Below, piece by piece: positions 8,470 through 15,559 of a stretch of 64,000 nucleotides of DNA; position 1 is the stretch's first letter; each line of letters starts with the position of its first letter. Source of the DNA: JAJFFW01 sp038534195. Lineage in GTDB: Bacteria > Pseudomonadota > Alphaproteobacteria > Caulobacterales > Parvularculaceae. Under the pieces are notes generated by a model. It did not search any database. It had not been told where the DNA came from and saw only the letters and a program-made list of their open reading frames with translations. Position numbers and translations under genes: made by a program. The stretch covers positions 62,001 through 126,000 of the forward strand of contig JBCAXE010000002.1 of NCBI GenBank assembly GCA_038534195.1, given 5' to 3'.

Positions 8470-9147
8470 ATGACCCGACCCGAGCACGATCGCGCATTAG
8501 AAACGATCCAAAACTACCTCGACATCCTACAGAATGAGCGGCCCAGCATGCGCCTCGCCGAGGGTCGTTCGCCGCGCGGGGCGCGTACCGTCCAACAGAT
8601 TCTAGAAGCCGCGCATACGGTCTTTGTTGAGGACGGTTACGCCGGATTAACCTTCCGCCGGGTGGCCGCAGCGTCGGATATCACTGTCGGAAATGTGAAC
8701 TACTATTTTTCCACAAAACACCAACTCATTGTCGCGACGCTCAAAGAAGCGCTCGCTGACTATGTGGAAGCGCACATTCATCATGTGAAGAACGCGGGCC
8801 CGGCGCCGATCGACATCCTGCTTGAAGTTGTCAGCTTTTATGTGCGGGGAAGTGAAAAGTCCCACCCCCTCTTCTTTCAGATGTGGGGCTATGCGGGCGC
8901 CGAAGCAGAAGCAAAGGCAGTGATCAGGGATCTCTATCGCCCCATCGGCCGCTTTATTTTTTACCTTGTGAAGGCGTGCAATCCGTCTCTTGATCATCTT
9001 GAGGCGCGCAAGGTTGTCTTCCAGATATTCAGTCTGGAACAAGGCATGAAGCTCTTTATCGGCATGGGGCCTGCGGACGATATTGCAATTCAGGTGGCAG
9101 AAGATACGATCCGCGAAGCGACGCGCAAGCTTGTGATGGGCGCCTGA
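8470..9147 (+). CDS. TetR/AcrR family transcriptional regulator
   Basis: A 225-aa regulator. An unusual N-terminal tail of about 38 residues precedes the TetR helix-turn-helix (ARTVQQILEAAHTVFVEDGYAGLTFRRVAAASDITVGNVNYYF, about 38-80, with the typical T-x-R-x-V-A-x-x-x-x-x-x-x-G-x-x-Y-x-Y-F). The C-terminal ligand domain is helical and ends in KLVMGA. The pirin gene starts 14 bp downstream, so the two are likely co-transcribed, which suggests that the regulator senses a condition tied to pirin. The ligand is unknown. Confidence 0.88.
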   Translation: MTRPEHDRALETIQNYLDILQNERPSMRLAEGRSPRGARTVQQILEAAHTVFVEDGYAGLTFRRVAAASDITVGNVNYYFSTKHQLIVATLKEALADYVEAHIHHVKNAGPAPIDILLEVVSFYVRGSEKSHPLFFQMWGYAGAEAEAKAVIRDLYRPIGRFIFYLVKACNPSLDHLEARKVVFQIFSLEQGMKLFIGMGPADDIAIQVAEDTIREATRKLVMGA

Positions 9148-9161
9148 ATGACAGAGCCACA

Positions 9162-10052
9162 ATGACAAATATTGAAATGCTCATAAAACCGCGCACGCGC
9201 GACCTCGGCGGATTCACCGTGGGACGTGTTCTGCCATTTGTGAAACACCGGATGGTCGGTCCCTTCATCTTCTTTGATGAAATGGGTCCCGCTGAGTTTT
9301 CGCCAGGGACTGGGATCGACGTGCGCCCGCATCCTCATATCGGCCTTGCGACCGTGACCTATCTGTTCGACGGAGAAATTCGGCACAAAGATAATCTCGG
9401 CTTCGACCAGCTCATCCGGCCCGGCGATGTCAACTGGATGACGGCGGGGCGAGGCATCGTTCATTCGGAGCGCACGGACGATGAGACCCGCAAACGCGGC
9501 CAGAAGATGCACGGCATTCAAAGCTGGGTCGCGTTGCCGGACGCCGATCAGGAAACGGCGCCGTCGTTCCATCATCACCCAAAGGCGAGCCTGCCCTTCT
9601 TTTCAGAAGACGGCGCCGACTATCGGTTGATCGCTGGCGCGGCCTTCGGCGAAACCTCGCCCGTCAAGACATTTTCCCCGATCTTCTACCTTGGCGTCGA
9701 GGCGGCCGCGGGGGCGCCTATTCAGCTTCCTGACGATTATGAAGACCGGGCGGTCTATCTTCTCGACGGCGCCCTCGCGATCGACGGTGAGCCCATGGAA
9801 GGCCAGACAATGGCCGTTTTCGCTGAAGGCGCGGCGCCTGAAATCACAGCCTCGGCCCGGTCCCGTCTTATGCTCCTTGGCGGCGCGCCGCTCGGCGAGC
9901 GCCATATCTGGTGGAACCTTGTCTCCACATCGCAAGAGCGTATCGACCGGGCGAAGGCCGACTGGGCGTCATCGATCGACGGCGGCTTTAAAGGGTCGGT
10001 TTTCTCCCTGCCGCCGGATGAGACGGAATATATCCCCCTGCCGGACAAGTAG
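9162..10052 (+). CDS. Pirin family protein
   Basis: A 296-aa bicupin. The metal ligands of pirins are present at the expected numbers: His57 and His59 (RPHPHIGL), His101 and Glu103 (GIVHSERTDD). Some bacterial pirins have quercetinase activity and others modulate central metabolism enzymes, so the biochemical role cannot be fixed here. The C-terminal cupin (pirin_C) is complete, ending YIPLPDK. It directly follows the TetR gene and precedes an SDR gene by 41 bp. Confidence 0.92.
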   Translation: MTNIEMLIKPRTRDLGGFTVGRVLPFVKHRMVGPFIFFDEMGPAEFSPGTGIDVRPHPHIGLATVTYLFDGEIRHKDNLGFDQLIRPGDVNWMTAGRGIVHSERTDDETRKRGQKMHGIQSWVALPDADQETAPSFHHHPKASLPFFSEDGADYRLIAGAAFGETSPVKTFSPIFYLGVEAAAGAPIQLPDDYEDRAVYLLDGALAIDGEPMEGQTMAVFAEGAAPEITASARSRLMLLGGAPLGERHIWWNLVSTSQERIDRAKADWASSIDGGFKGSVFSLPPDETEYIPLPDK

Positions 10053-10093
10053 CCCGCTTGCGATGATCGGCCATCCGGCTTAGCACGCTTGTC

Positions 10094-10840
10094 ATGACCG
10101 ATTTCACTGTCCCGGACCTTTCTGGAAAACTGGCGCTCGTGACCGGCGCCTCGCGCGGCATCGGCTATTCGATGGCGCTGAAACTGGCCGAGGCCGGCGC
10201 GCATGTATTGGCGCTCGCGCGCACGGCCGGCGGGCTCGAAGAGCTCGATGACGCCATTCGCGCTGTTGGCGGGAACGCCTCCCTCATCCCGGCGGATATC
10301 ACCGACGACGCAGCCATCGAACAGTTGGGCCCGGCACTGCTGTCGCGCTTCGGCAAGCTCGATATTCTGCTCGCCAACGCGGGCGACCTTGGCGAACTGG
10401 CGCCGATCACTGACATCTCGCCGAAAATCTGGCGGCGGGTCTTCGAGACTAATGTGACGGCGAACTACCAGCTCTTGCGCACGCTCGACCCGCTTCTACG
10501 CACCGCCGACCACGGGCGGGCTATATTCCTTACCTCGCGCGTTGGAGGTGCGGAAGCGAGACCTTTCTGGGGCGCCTACGCCGCCTCAAAAGCGGCGCTC
10601 GAAATGCTGGCGCGCACATACGCGCTTGAAAATAAAATCACGAATGTGCGCGTCGCGATCATCGATCCCGGCGCCATGCGCACGGCGATGCGCGCGCAAG
10701 CCGTCCCGGGCGAAGACCCGCAAACCCTGCCGCACCCGGAGGAGTTAGCGCCGCTGCTTTTTCACGCCGTCTCGCCCGACTATGACGGAGAAGCCGAACG
10801 GCTTGTTTTCAGAGACTGGCGGGCCGCTGGCCGCGCCTAG
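10094..10840 (+). CDS. SDR family NAD(P)-dependent oxidoreductase
   Basis: A 248-aa classical short-chain dehydrogenase. It has the cofactor motif TGASRGIGYS (residues 18-27), NAG (NANAGDLG region) and the catalytic Tyr-x3-Lys in YAASKAALE. The C-terminal part reads DPGAMRTAMRAQA and resembles oxidoreductases annotated as 3-oxoacyl-ACP reductase-like or YciK-like. Substrate unknown. It is a monocistron or the last gene of the TetR-pirin-SDR group. Confidence 0.88.
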   Translation: MTDFTVPDLSGKLALVTGASRGIGYSMALKLAEAGAHVLALARTAGGLEELDDAIRAVGGNASLIPADITDDAAIEQLGPALLSRFGKLDILLANAGDLGELAPITDISPKIWRRVFETNVTANYQLLRTLDPLLRTADHGRAIFLTSRVGGAEARPFWGAYAASKAALEMLARTYALENKITNVRVAIIDPGAMRTAMRAQAVPGEDPQTLPHPEELAPLLFHAVSPDYDGEAERLVFRDWRAAGRA

Positions 10841-10918
10841 GCCGGCCGGAACCCCATCCAGGACTCACATTCAGCGGAGCGCGTCAGACACCGCTTGCGC
10901 ACGCCTCCCGCACTGATA

Positions 10919-10933
10919 TGTTGCGGCGCAACA
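10919..10933. promoter_or_regulatory. Perfect dyad upstream of bdhA (TGC-N3-GCA type)
   Basis: TGTTGCG-G-CGCAACA is a palindrome with 7-bp arms that ends 25 bp before the bdhA ATG. Its core TGC-GGC-GCA has the TGC-N3-GCA form reported for PhaR, the polyhydroxybutyrate regulator of alphaproteobacteria. The dyad is seen; the regulator is inference from the ketone-body/PHB function of bdhA. Confidence 0.4.
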
Positions 10934-10958
10934 CCACCACAAACCCAGGAGCGCGCCC

Positions 10959-11741
10959 ATGACCAAGCCACTGAACGCCGTCGTCACAGGATCAACCAGC
11001 GGCATCGGCCTCGGGATCGCCGAAGGCTTCGCGAAAGCCGGCATGAACGTCATGATGAACGGGTTCGGCGACGCTGACGAAATCGAAGCGACGCGCGCAA
11101 GCCTTGAAAATGATCACGGCGTTACTGTCGCCTACAATGGCGCAGACATGACAAAGCCCGAGCAAATTCGCGCCATGGTCAGCGAGGCTCAGGAACGGTT
11201 CGGCCAGGTGGACGTCATCGTCAACAATGCCGGCATCCAGTTCGTCACCAAGATCGAAGAGTTTCCGGAAGAAAAGTGGGACGCGATCATCGCGATCAAC
11301 ATGTCGTCGGCGTTTCATACAATCAAAGCCGTCATGCCGGGGATGAAGGACCGCGGCTTTGGCCGGATCATCAATGTGGCCTCGGCCCACGGCCTCGTGG
11401 CCTCCCCATTTAAATCCGCATACGTCACCGCCAAACACGGGATTGTCGGCTTGACGAAAACCGTCGCCCTTGAAGGCGCAGAGTTTGGCGTCACCGCCAA
11501 CGCCATCTGCCCCGGCTATGTGAAAACGCCGCTGGTGGAGAAACAAATCCCCGACACGGCGCGCGAACGCGGCATTTCGGAAGAAGAGGTAATCAGGGAC
11601 GTCATGCTCGAGCCGCAGCCCACGAAGAAATTCGTCGAAGTGGAAGAGATCGCCGATCTCGCCGTGTTCCTTTGTTCATCCGGCGCCAATTCGATCACCG
11701 GCGCGGCGCTGCCGATCGATGGCGGCTGGGTGGCGCACTAA
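10959..11741 (+). CDS. bdhA: 3-hydroxybutyrate dehydrogenase
   Basis: A 260-aa SDR enzyme that oxidises D-3-hydroxybutyrate to acetoacetate in polyhydroxybutyrate use. The motifs TGSTSGIGLGIA (10-21), NNAGIQFV, VASAHGLVASPFKSAYVTAKHG (Ser/Tyr/Lys catalytic set) and the C-terminal FVEVEEIADLAVFLCSSGANSITGAALPIDGGW match BdhA closely. A good Shine-Dalgarno (CCAGGAG) precedes the ATG. The patatin-like gene begins three bases after its stop, so the two form one operon and may act together on storage polymer or lipid. Confidence 0.93.
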   Translation: MTKPLNAVVTGSTSGIGLGIAEGFAKAGMNVMMNGFGDADEIEATRASLENDHGVTVAYNGADMTKPEQIRAMVSEAQERFGQVDVIVNNAGIQFVTKIEEFPEEKWDAIIAINMSSAFHTIKAVMPGMKDRGFGRIINVASAHGLVASPFKSAYVTAKHGIVGLTKTVALEGAEFGVTANAICPGYVKTPLVEKQIPDTARERGISEEEVIRDVMLEPQPTKKFVEVEEIADLAVFLCSSGANSITGAALPIDGGWVAH

Positions 11742-11744
11742 CCG

Positions 11745-12818
11745 ATGGCCGCCCAATCGACGCCCGCCCGACCTGGGGCCGCAAAGCCGAATGAGAAGAT
11801 CATTAATCTCGCCATTCAGGGCGGCGGCGCCCATGGCGCGGTGACGTGGGGCGTCATCGACAGGCTCCTCGACGAGCAGACTCTGAAGATCGATTCTATC
11901 TCCGGAACGAGCGCCGGGGCGGTGAACGCCGCCGCCCTTGCCTACGGCATTCACTTAAACGGCCGCGATGGCGCGCGCGAGAAGCTCGACGAGCTTTGGC
12001 GCACCATCAGCAATGTGGGCGCCTACTACAGCCCGGTCCAGCGTAACCCGTTTGAAGCGCTGTTCGGCTGGTACAATCTCGATGAGTCTTTCGCTTATAA
12101 AGCGTTCGACATCTTTACACGGACGATATCGCCCTATCAGTTCAATCCGTTCGATATCAATCCGCTCAAGGACATCCTTAATGAGTGCATTGATTTCGAA
12201 CGCCTGCAGCAATGCACCAAAACCAGGCTCTATTTGTCAGCCACCAATGTGCGCACCGGCAAGGTGCACGTGTTCCGGACGCCGGACGCCACCGTGGACG
12301 CGGTGCTCGCGTCAGCGTGCCTGCCTTTCATCTTCAAAGCCGTCGAGATCGACGGTGAGCATTATTGGGACGGCGGCTATATGGGCAATCCCGTCCTGTT
12401 TCCGTTCTTTTACGAGGCGGAGGCGAGCGACGTGGTGATCATTCATGTGAACCCGCTCGAACGCGAAAACATTCCCACGACGTCCACCGATATCAACAAC
12501 CGTATTAACGAGATCAGTTTTAACTCCTCTCTCCTCAGGGAGATGCGCGCGATCAGCTTCGTGCACAAATTGCTCGATGATGGATGGATCAAAGACGAGT
12601 TCCGCGACAAGCTGCGCGACGTTCGCATTCATTCGATCCGAAGCGACAAGTCGCTGGTGGATCTTTCGGTCGCCAGCAAGTTCAATACCGAATGGTCGTT
12701 CCTTCAGGAACTGAAAAAACGTGGGCGCGAAATCGCCGACCAGTGGCTTTCAGAGCATGTGGCGAGCATCGGCGAGCGCTCGTCGGTGGATTTGCGGGCC
12801 ATGTTCGACGGCGAATGA
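11745..12818 (+). CDS. Patatin-like phospholipase family protein
   Basis: A 357-aa serine acyl hydrolase. The oxyanion motif GGGAHG (26-31), nucleophile elbow GTSAG (54-58, Ser56) and the dyad Asp in DGG (209-211) are all intact, so it should be active. There is no signal peptide. It sits directly behind bdhA. That pairing, known in other alphaproteobacteria, suggests a role in polyhydroxybutyrate granule or membrane-lipid turnover, but the substrate is inference. Confidence 0.9.
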   Translation: MAAQSTPARPGAAKPNEKIINLAIQGGGAHGAVTWGVIDRLLDEQTLKIDSISGTSAGAVNAAALAYGIHLNGRDGAREKLDELWRTISNVGAYYSPVQRNPFEALFGWYNLDESFAYKAFDIFTRTISPYQFNPFDINPLKDILNECIDFERLQQCTKTRLYLSATNVRTGKVHVFRTPDATVDAVLASACLPFIFKAVEIDGEHYWDGGYMGNPVLFPFFYEAEASDVVIIHVNPLERENIPTTSTDINNRINEISFNSSLLREMRAISFVHKLLDDGWIKDEFRDKLRDVRIHSIRSDKSLVDLSVASKFNTEWSFLQELKKRGREIADQWLSEHVASIGERSSVDLRAMFDGE

Positions 12819-12883
12819 CCTTCGCCCCTTGAGACGGGCGCGCGGACGCGCGATATTGATGGCCCCAGAAAAAGGCGCCGTTT

Positions 12884-14701
12884 ATGTTCCAGACTTATGA
12901 GCCCGTTTCCGACAAGAGTTTTGCCGGCAAACACCTGCCGCTCTTGCGCGCGCAGCTTGCAAAACTGAAGCTCGACGGTTTCGTCGTTCCCCATGACGAC
13001 GAGTATCAGAACGAATATATCCCCGATTACGCCGAACGGCTGATGTGGGTGTCCGGGTTTTCCGGCTCCGCCGGGGCCGCGCTGGTCTTTCAGGACAGCG
13101 CCGTCATCTTCACCGACGGGCGCTACACACTGCAGGTGCGCCAACAGGTGGACGCCGCGCATTTCGAATTCGAAGACATCACCGAGACGACGCCCTCGGA
13201 CTGGCTCACTGCAAAGGCGAAGAAAGGCGCGCGCATCGGCTACGATCCGATGCTGCACCCCACATCGGGAGTCGCCAAACTGGAGGCAGCTGCAAAAAAA
13301 GCCGGGTTTGAGCTCGTCGCTGTCGAGCAGAACCCCATCGATACTGCGTGGACGGATCAACCAGCGATTCCGTCGACGCCCGTCAACCCCCATGATTTGA
13401 AGTTCGCGGGAAAGGCGTCAGCGGAAAAACGCAATGAAATCGCCACGCAATTGAAAGAAGCCGGCGCCGACGCGGTTCTAATCACGGCGCCGCCCTCCGT
13501 CGCCTGGCTCTTTAATATTCGCGGCGGCGATGTGGCGCGCACGCCCCTGCCCCTCGGCCGCGCGATCGTCAATCTGGATGGGACCGCGGAGTTATTCCTC
13601 GCGCCGGAGAAAACCGACAACGCCTTGCCGGAATTCCTCGGCGACGCGGTCGACCTGCGACCCGAGTCCGGCGTCGCGGAGCGTCTCGAAAAGCTGGGCC
13701 GCGAAGGCAAGAAAGTCGCTATTGATCCGGCCTTGACGCCGTCGAAATATGTTCAGGAATTGAAAGATGCCGGCGCCGCCGTCGTCGAGATGACCGACCC
13801 GTGCGCGCTGCCCCGCGCCTGTAAGAACGCGACTGAACAACAGGGCGCGCGCGAGGCCCACATTCGCGACGGCGCCGCGGTCACGCAGTTTCTCTATTGG
13901 ATCGCGACAGAAGCGCAGGGCGGCGATATCGACGAAATCACGGCGGCCAAGAAACTTGAAGAATTTCGGCGCGCCAGCGACCTCCTCGCCGACATCAGTT
14001 TTGATTCCATTTCCGCCGCAGGCGCCAATGGCGCCATTTGTCACTATAAGGTCAGCACCGAGACGAACCACCCGCTGGAGCCTGGCTCTCTTTATCTCAT
14101 TGACTCCGGCGGCCAGTATCCCGACGGCACGACGGATATTACGCGCACCGCGCCGATCGGGTCTGCGACCAACGAAATGCGCGACCGCTTCACCCGCGTG
14201 CTCAAAGGGCACATCGCACTGGCGACCATGAAGTTTCCGGCCGGCACCACCGGCCACCAGTTGGACGCGATTGCGCGCAAACCGCTCTGGGATGTGGGGC
14301 TCGATTACGACCATGGCACCGGCCACGGCGTCGGCAGCTTTCTCGGCGTTCATGAAGGCCCGCAACGCATCGCCAAAGCGCTCAATGAACAGGAGCTAAA
14401 GCCGGGGATGATCCTTTCCAATGAACCCGGTTTCTACAAAGCCGGCGAATTCGGTATCAGGATCGAGAATTTGATCATCGTCACCAAGCCTGAACCCATC
14501 GACGGCGGTGAGCGGGAGATGATGGGTTTTGAAACCATCACCCTTGCGCCCATCAGCCTCGATCTGGTGACCGCAGCGCTCCTCACCGAGGCTGAACGCC
14601 ACTGGTTGAACAAATACCATGCGCGCGTGCGCCAGATTCTGACGCCGCTCCTGCCGGACGGCGCCGCGGCGTGGCTCGCTCAGGAAACAAAGTCGATTTA
14701 A
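12884..14701 (+). CDS. pepP: Xaa-Pro aminopeptidase, M24B family (aminopeptidase P)
   Basis: A 605-aa three-domain aminopeptidase P that removes N-terminal residues preceding proline. Two creatinase-like N-terminal domains (about 1-310) precede the pita-bread M24 domain. Its metal ligands are visible in SGGQYPDGTTDITRT (two Asp), GTGHGVGSFLGVHEGP (His) and LSNEPGFYKAGEFGIRIEN (two Glu). The length matches the long cytosolic APP1-like form rather than the 440-aa E. coli PepP. It stands alone and ends just before an interspersed repeat. Confidence 0.93.
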   Translation: MFQTYEPVSDKSFAGKHLPLLRAQLAKLKLDGFVVPHDDEYQNEYIPDYAERLMWVSGFSGSAGAALVFQDSAVIFTDGRYTLQVRQQVDAAHFEFEDITETTPSDWLTAKAKKGARIGYDPMLHPTSGVAKLEAAAKKAGFELVAVEQNPIDTAWTDQPAIPSTPVNPHDLKFAGKASAEKRNEIATQLKEAGADAVLITAPPSVAWLFNIRGGDVARTPLPLGRAIVNLDGTAELFLAPEKTDNALPEFLGDAVDLRPESGVAERLEKLGREGKKVAIDPALTPSKYVQELKDAGAAVVEMTDPCALPRACKNATEQQGAREAHIRDGAAVTQFLYWIATEAQGGDIDEITAAKKLEEFRRASDLLADISFDSISAAGANGAICHYKVSTETNHPLEPGSLYLIDSGGQYPDGTTDITRTAPIGSATNEMRDRFTRVLKGHIALATMKFPAGTTGHQLDAIARKPLWDVGLDYDHGTGHGVGSFLGVHEGPQRIAKALNEQELKPGMILSNEPGFYKAGEFGIRIENLIIVTKPEPIDGGEREMMGFETITLAPISLDLVTAALLTEAERHWLNKYHARVRQILTPLLPDGAAAWLAQETKSI

Positions 14702-14756
14702 GCGCCGGGCGAAAAAGTGTAATCCGGTTTTTCGCATAGTCCCGCGCGCACTCAAA
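14702..14756. repeat. Interspersed repeat, copy 1
   Basis: This sequence contains GCGAAAAA ... TTTTTCGC arms around GTGTAATCCGG and continues into a less conserved tail (CCCGCGCGCA). The same block, with few changes and in the same orientation, recurs at 51057-51112. It is an intergenic palindromic repeat of the type common in alphaproteobacterial genomes. It begins immediately at the end of pepP. Confidence 0.6.
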
Positions 14757-14760
14757 AACG

Positions 14761-14800
14761 TAGATTATCGGGCGTTTCAAATTGAACGCTCGATAATCTA
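14761..14800. terminator. Long 16-bp hairpin between convergent genes
   Basis: TAGATTATCGGGCGTT and AACGCTCGATAATCTA pair over 16 positions with one G.T wobble around an 8-base loop. It lies between convergent pepP and the minus-strand methyltransferase, whose TAG stop (14798-14800) is the last three bases of the stem. There is no T-tract, so it may block transcripts or protect 3' ends from both sides rather than act as a classical terminator. Confidence 0.5.
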
Positions 14801-15559
14801 AGCGCGCGTCCCGATAGCGCCGATGATCGGGAAACCAATCGCGACCGTCTCCATCAGCGTTTCAATTTCAGCGGTGAGGCGCTCGATATAAGTGTCGACC
14901 CCGCCTTCATGATCGCGCGCATAGGCTGAGCCGAAAGACGTCGTCGCCATGAGGCAAGCAGCGTCGCGCGGCGTATAATCTTTGCGCATCACGATCTCAT
15001 AGGGCCGCACCGACGCAAAAGCGCCCGACCGCTCAAGGATCGGCGGATAGTCATAATTCTCCAGGAGACGACGGTCCTTATAGGGCGTCCATTTTTCCTG
15101 CTCCGCTGCTTCCATCGGCTTCATCGCTTCTGGATAATCAAACGTTCCGTAGGCGAAGGGAAAGAATATGCCGCCCGGTTTCAACCATCGTGCAGCCGCT
15201 TCACATATTCCCGCCTGATCCATCCAATGGAAGGCCGTCGCTGAAATGATGGCGTTAAAGCTGTTGTCTGAAAAATCCGCCGCTTCGGCCGCTTCGTTCA
15301 CCACAGTGACATTGCCGGGGAAATTTCCCTCAGCCGTCAGCCGCGCATCCGGCTCAACCGCGATCACGGCATCGAAACGCGCGGCGAGCGGCCCCGTCGC
15401 CTGCCCCGACCCGGCGCCAAGGTCCAGCGCCGACGCCCGGCCAGGCGCGGCGTTCAGAATGGTATCGAAAATCTCATCCGGATAGCCACGCCGCGCATGC
15501 GCATATCCCGCGGCGCTTAATCCAAAACTCGTCGCGCTATCCGTTTTTGATTCGCTCAA
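14798..15559 (-). CDS. Class I SAM-dependent methyltransferase
   Basis: A 253-aa methyltransferase with motif I ALDLGAGSGQA (44-54), acidic AVEPDARL, and ISATAFHWMD, a pattern typical of the family annotated as trans-aconitate-like or generic Methyltransf_11. The start is TTG at 15559: a strong GGAGGAGG Shine-Dalgarno lies six bases upstream, inside the last codons of ligA, and no ATG fits better. It overlaps ligA by 23 bases, so it is the last gene of the long dcw-side operon. Substrate unknown. Confidence 0.82.
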   Translation of the reverse strand: MSESKTDSATSFGLSAAGYAHARRGYPDEIFDTILNAAPGRASALDLGAGSGQATGPLAARFDAVIAVEPDARLTAEGNFPGNVTVVNEAAEAADFSDNSFNAIISATAFHWMDQAGICEAAARWLKPGGIFFPFAYGTFDYPEAMKPMEAAEQEKWTPYKDRRLLENYDYPPILERSGAFASVRPYEIVMRKDYTPRDAACLMATTSFGSAYARDHEGGVDTYIERLTAEIETLMETVAIGFPIIGAIGTRA

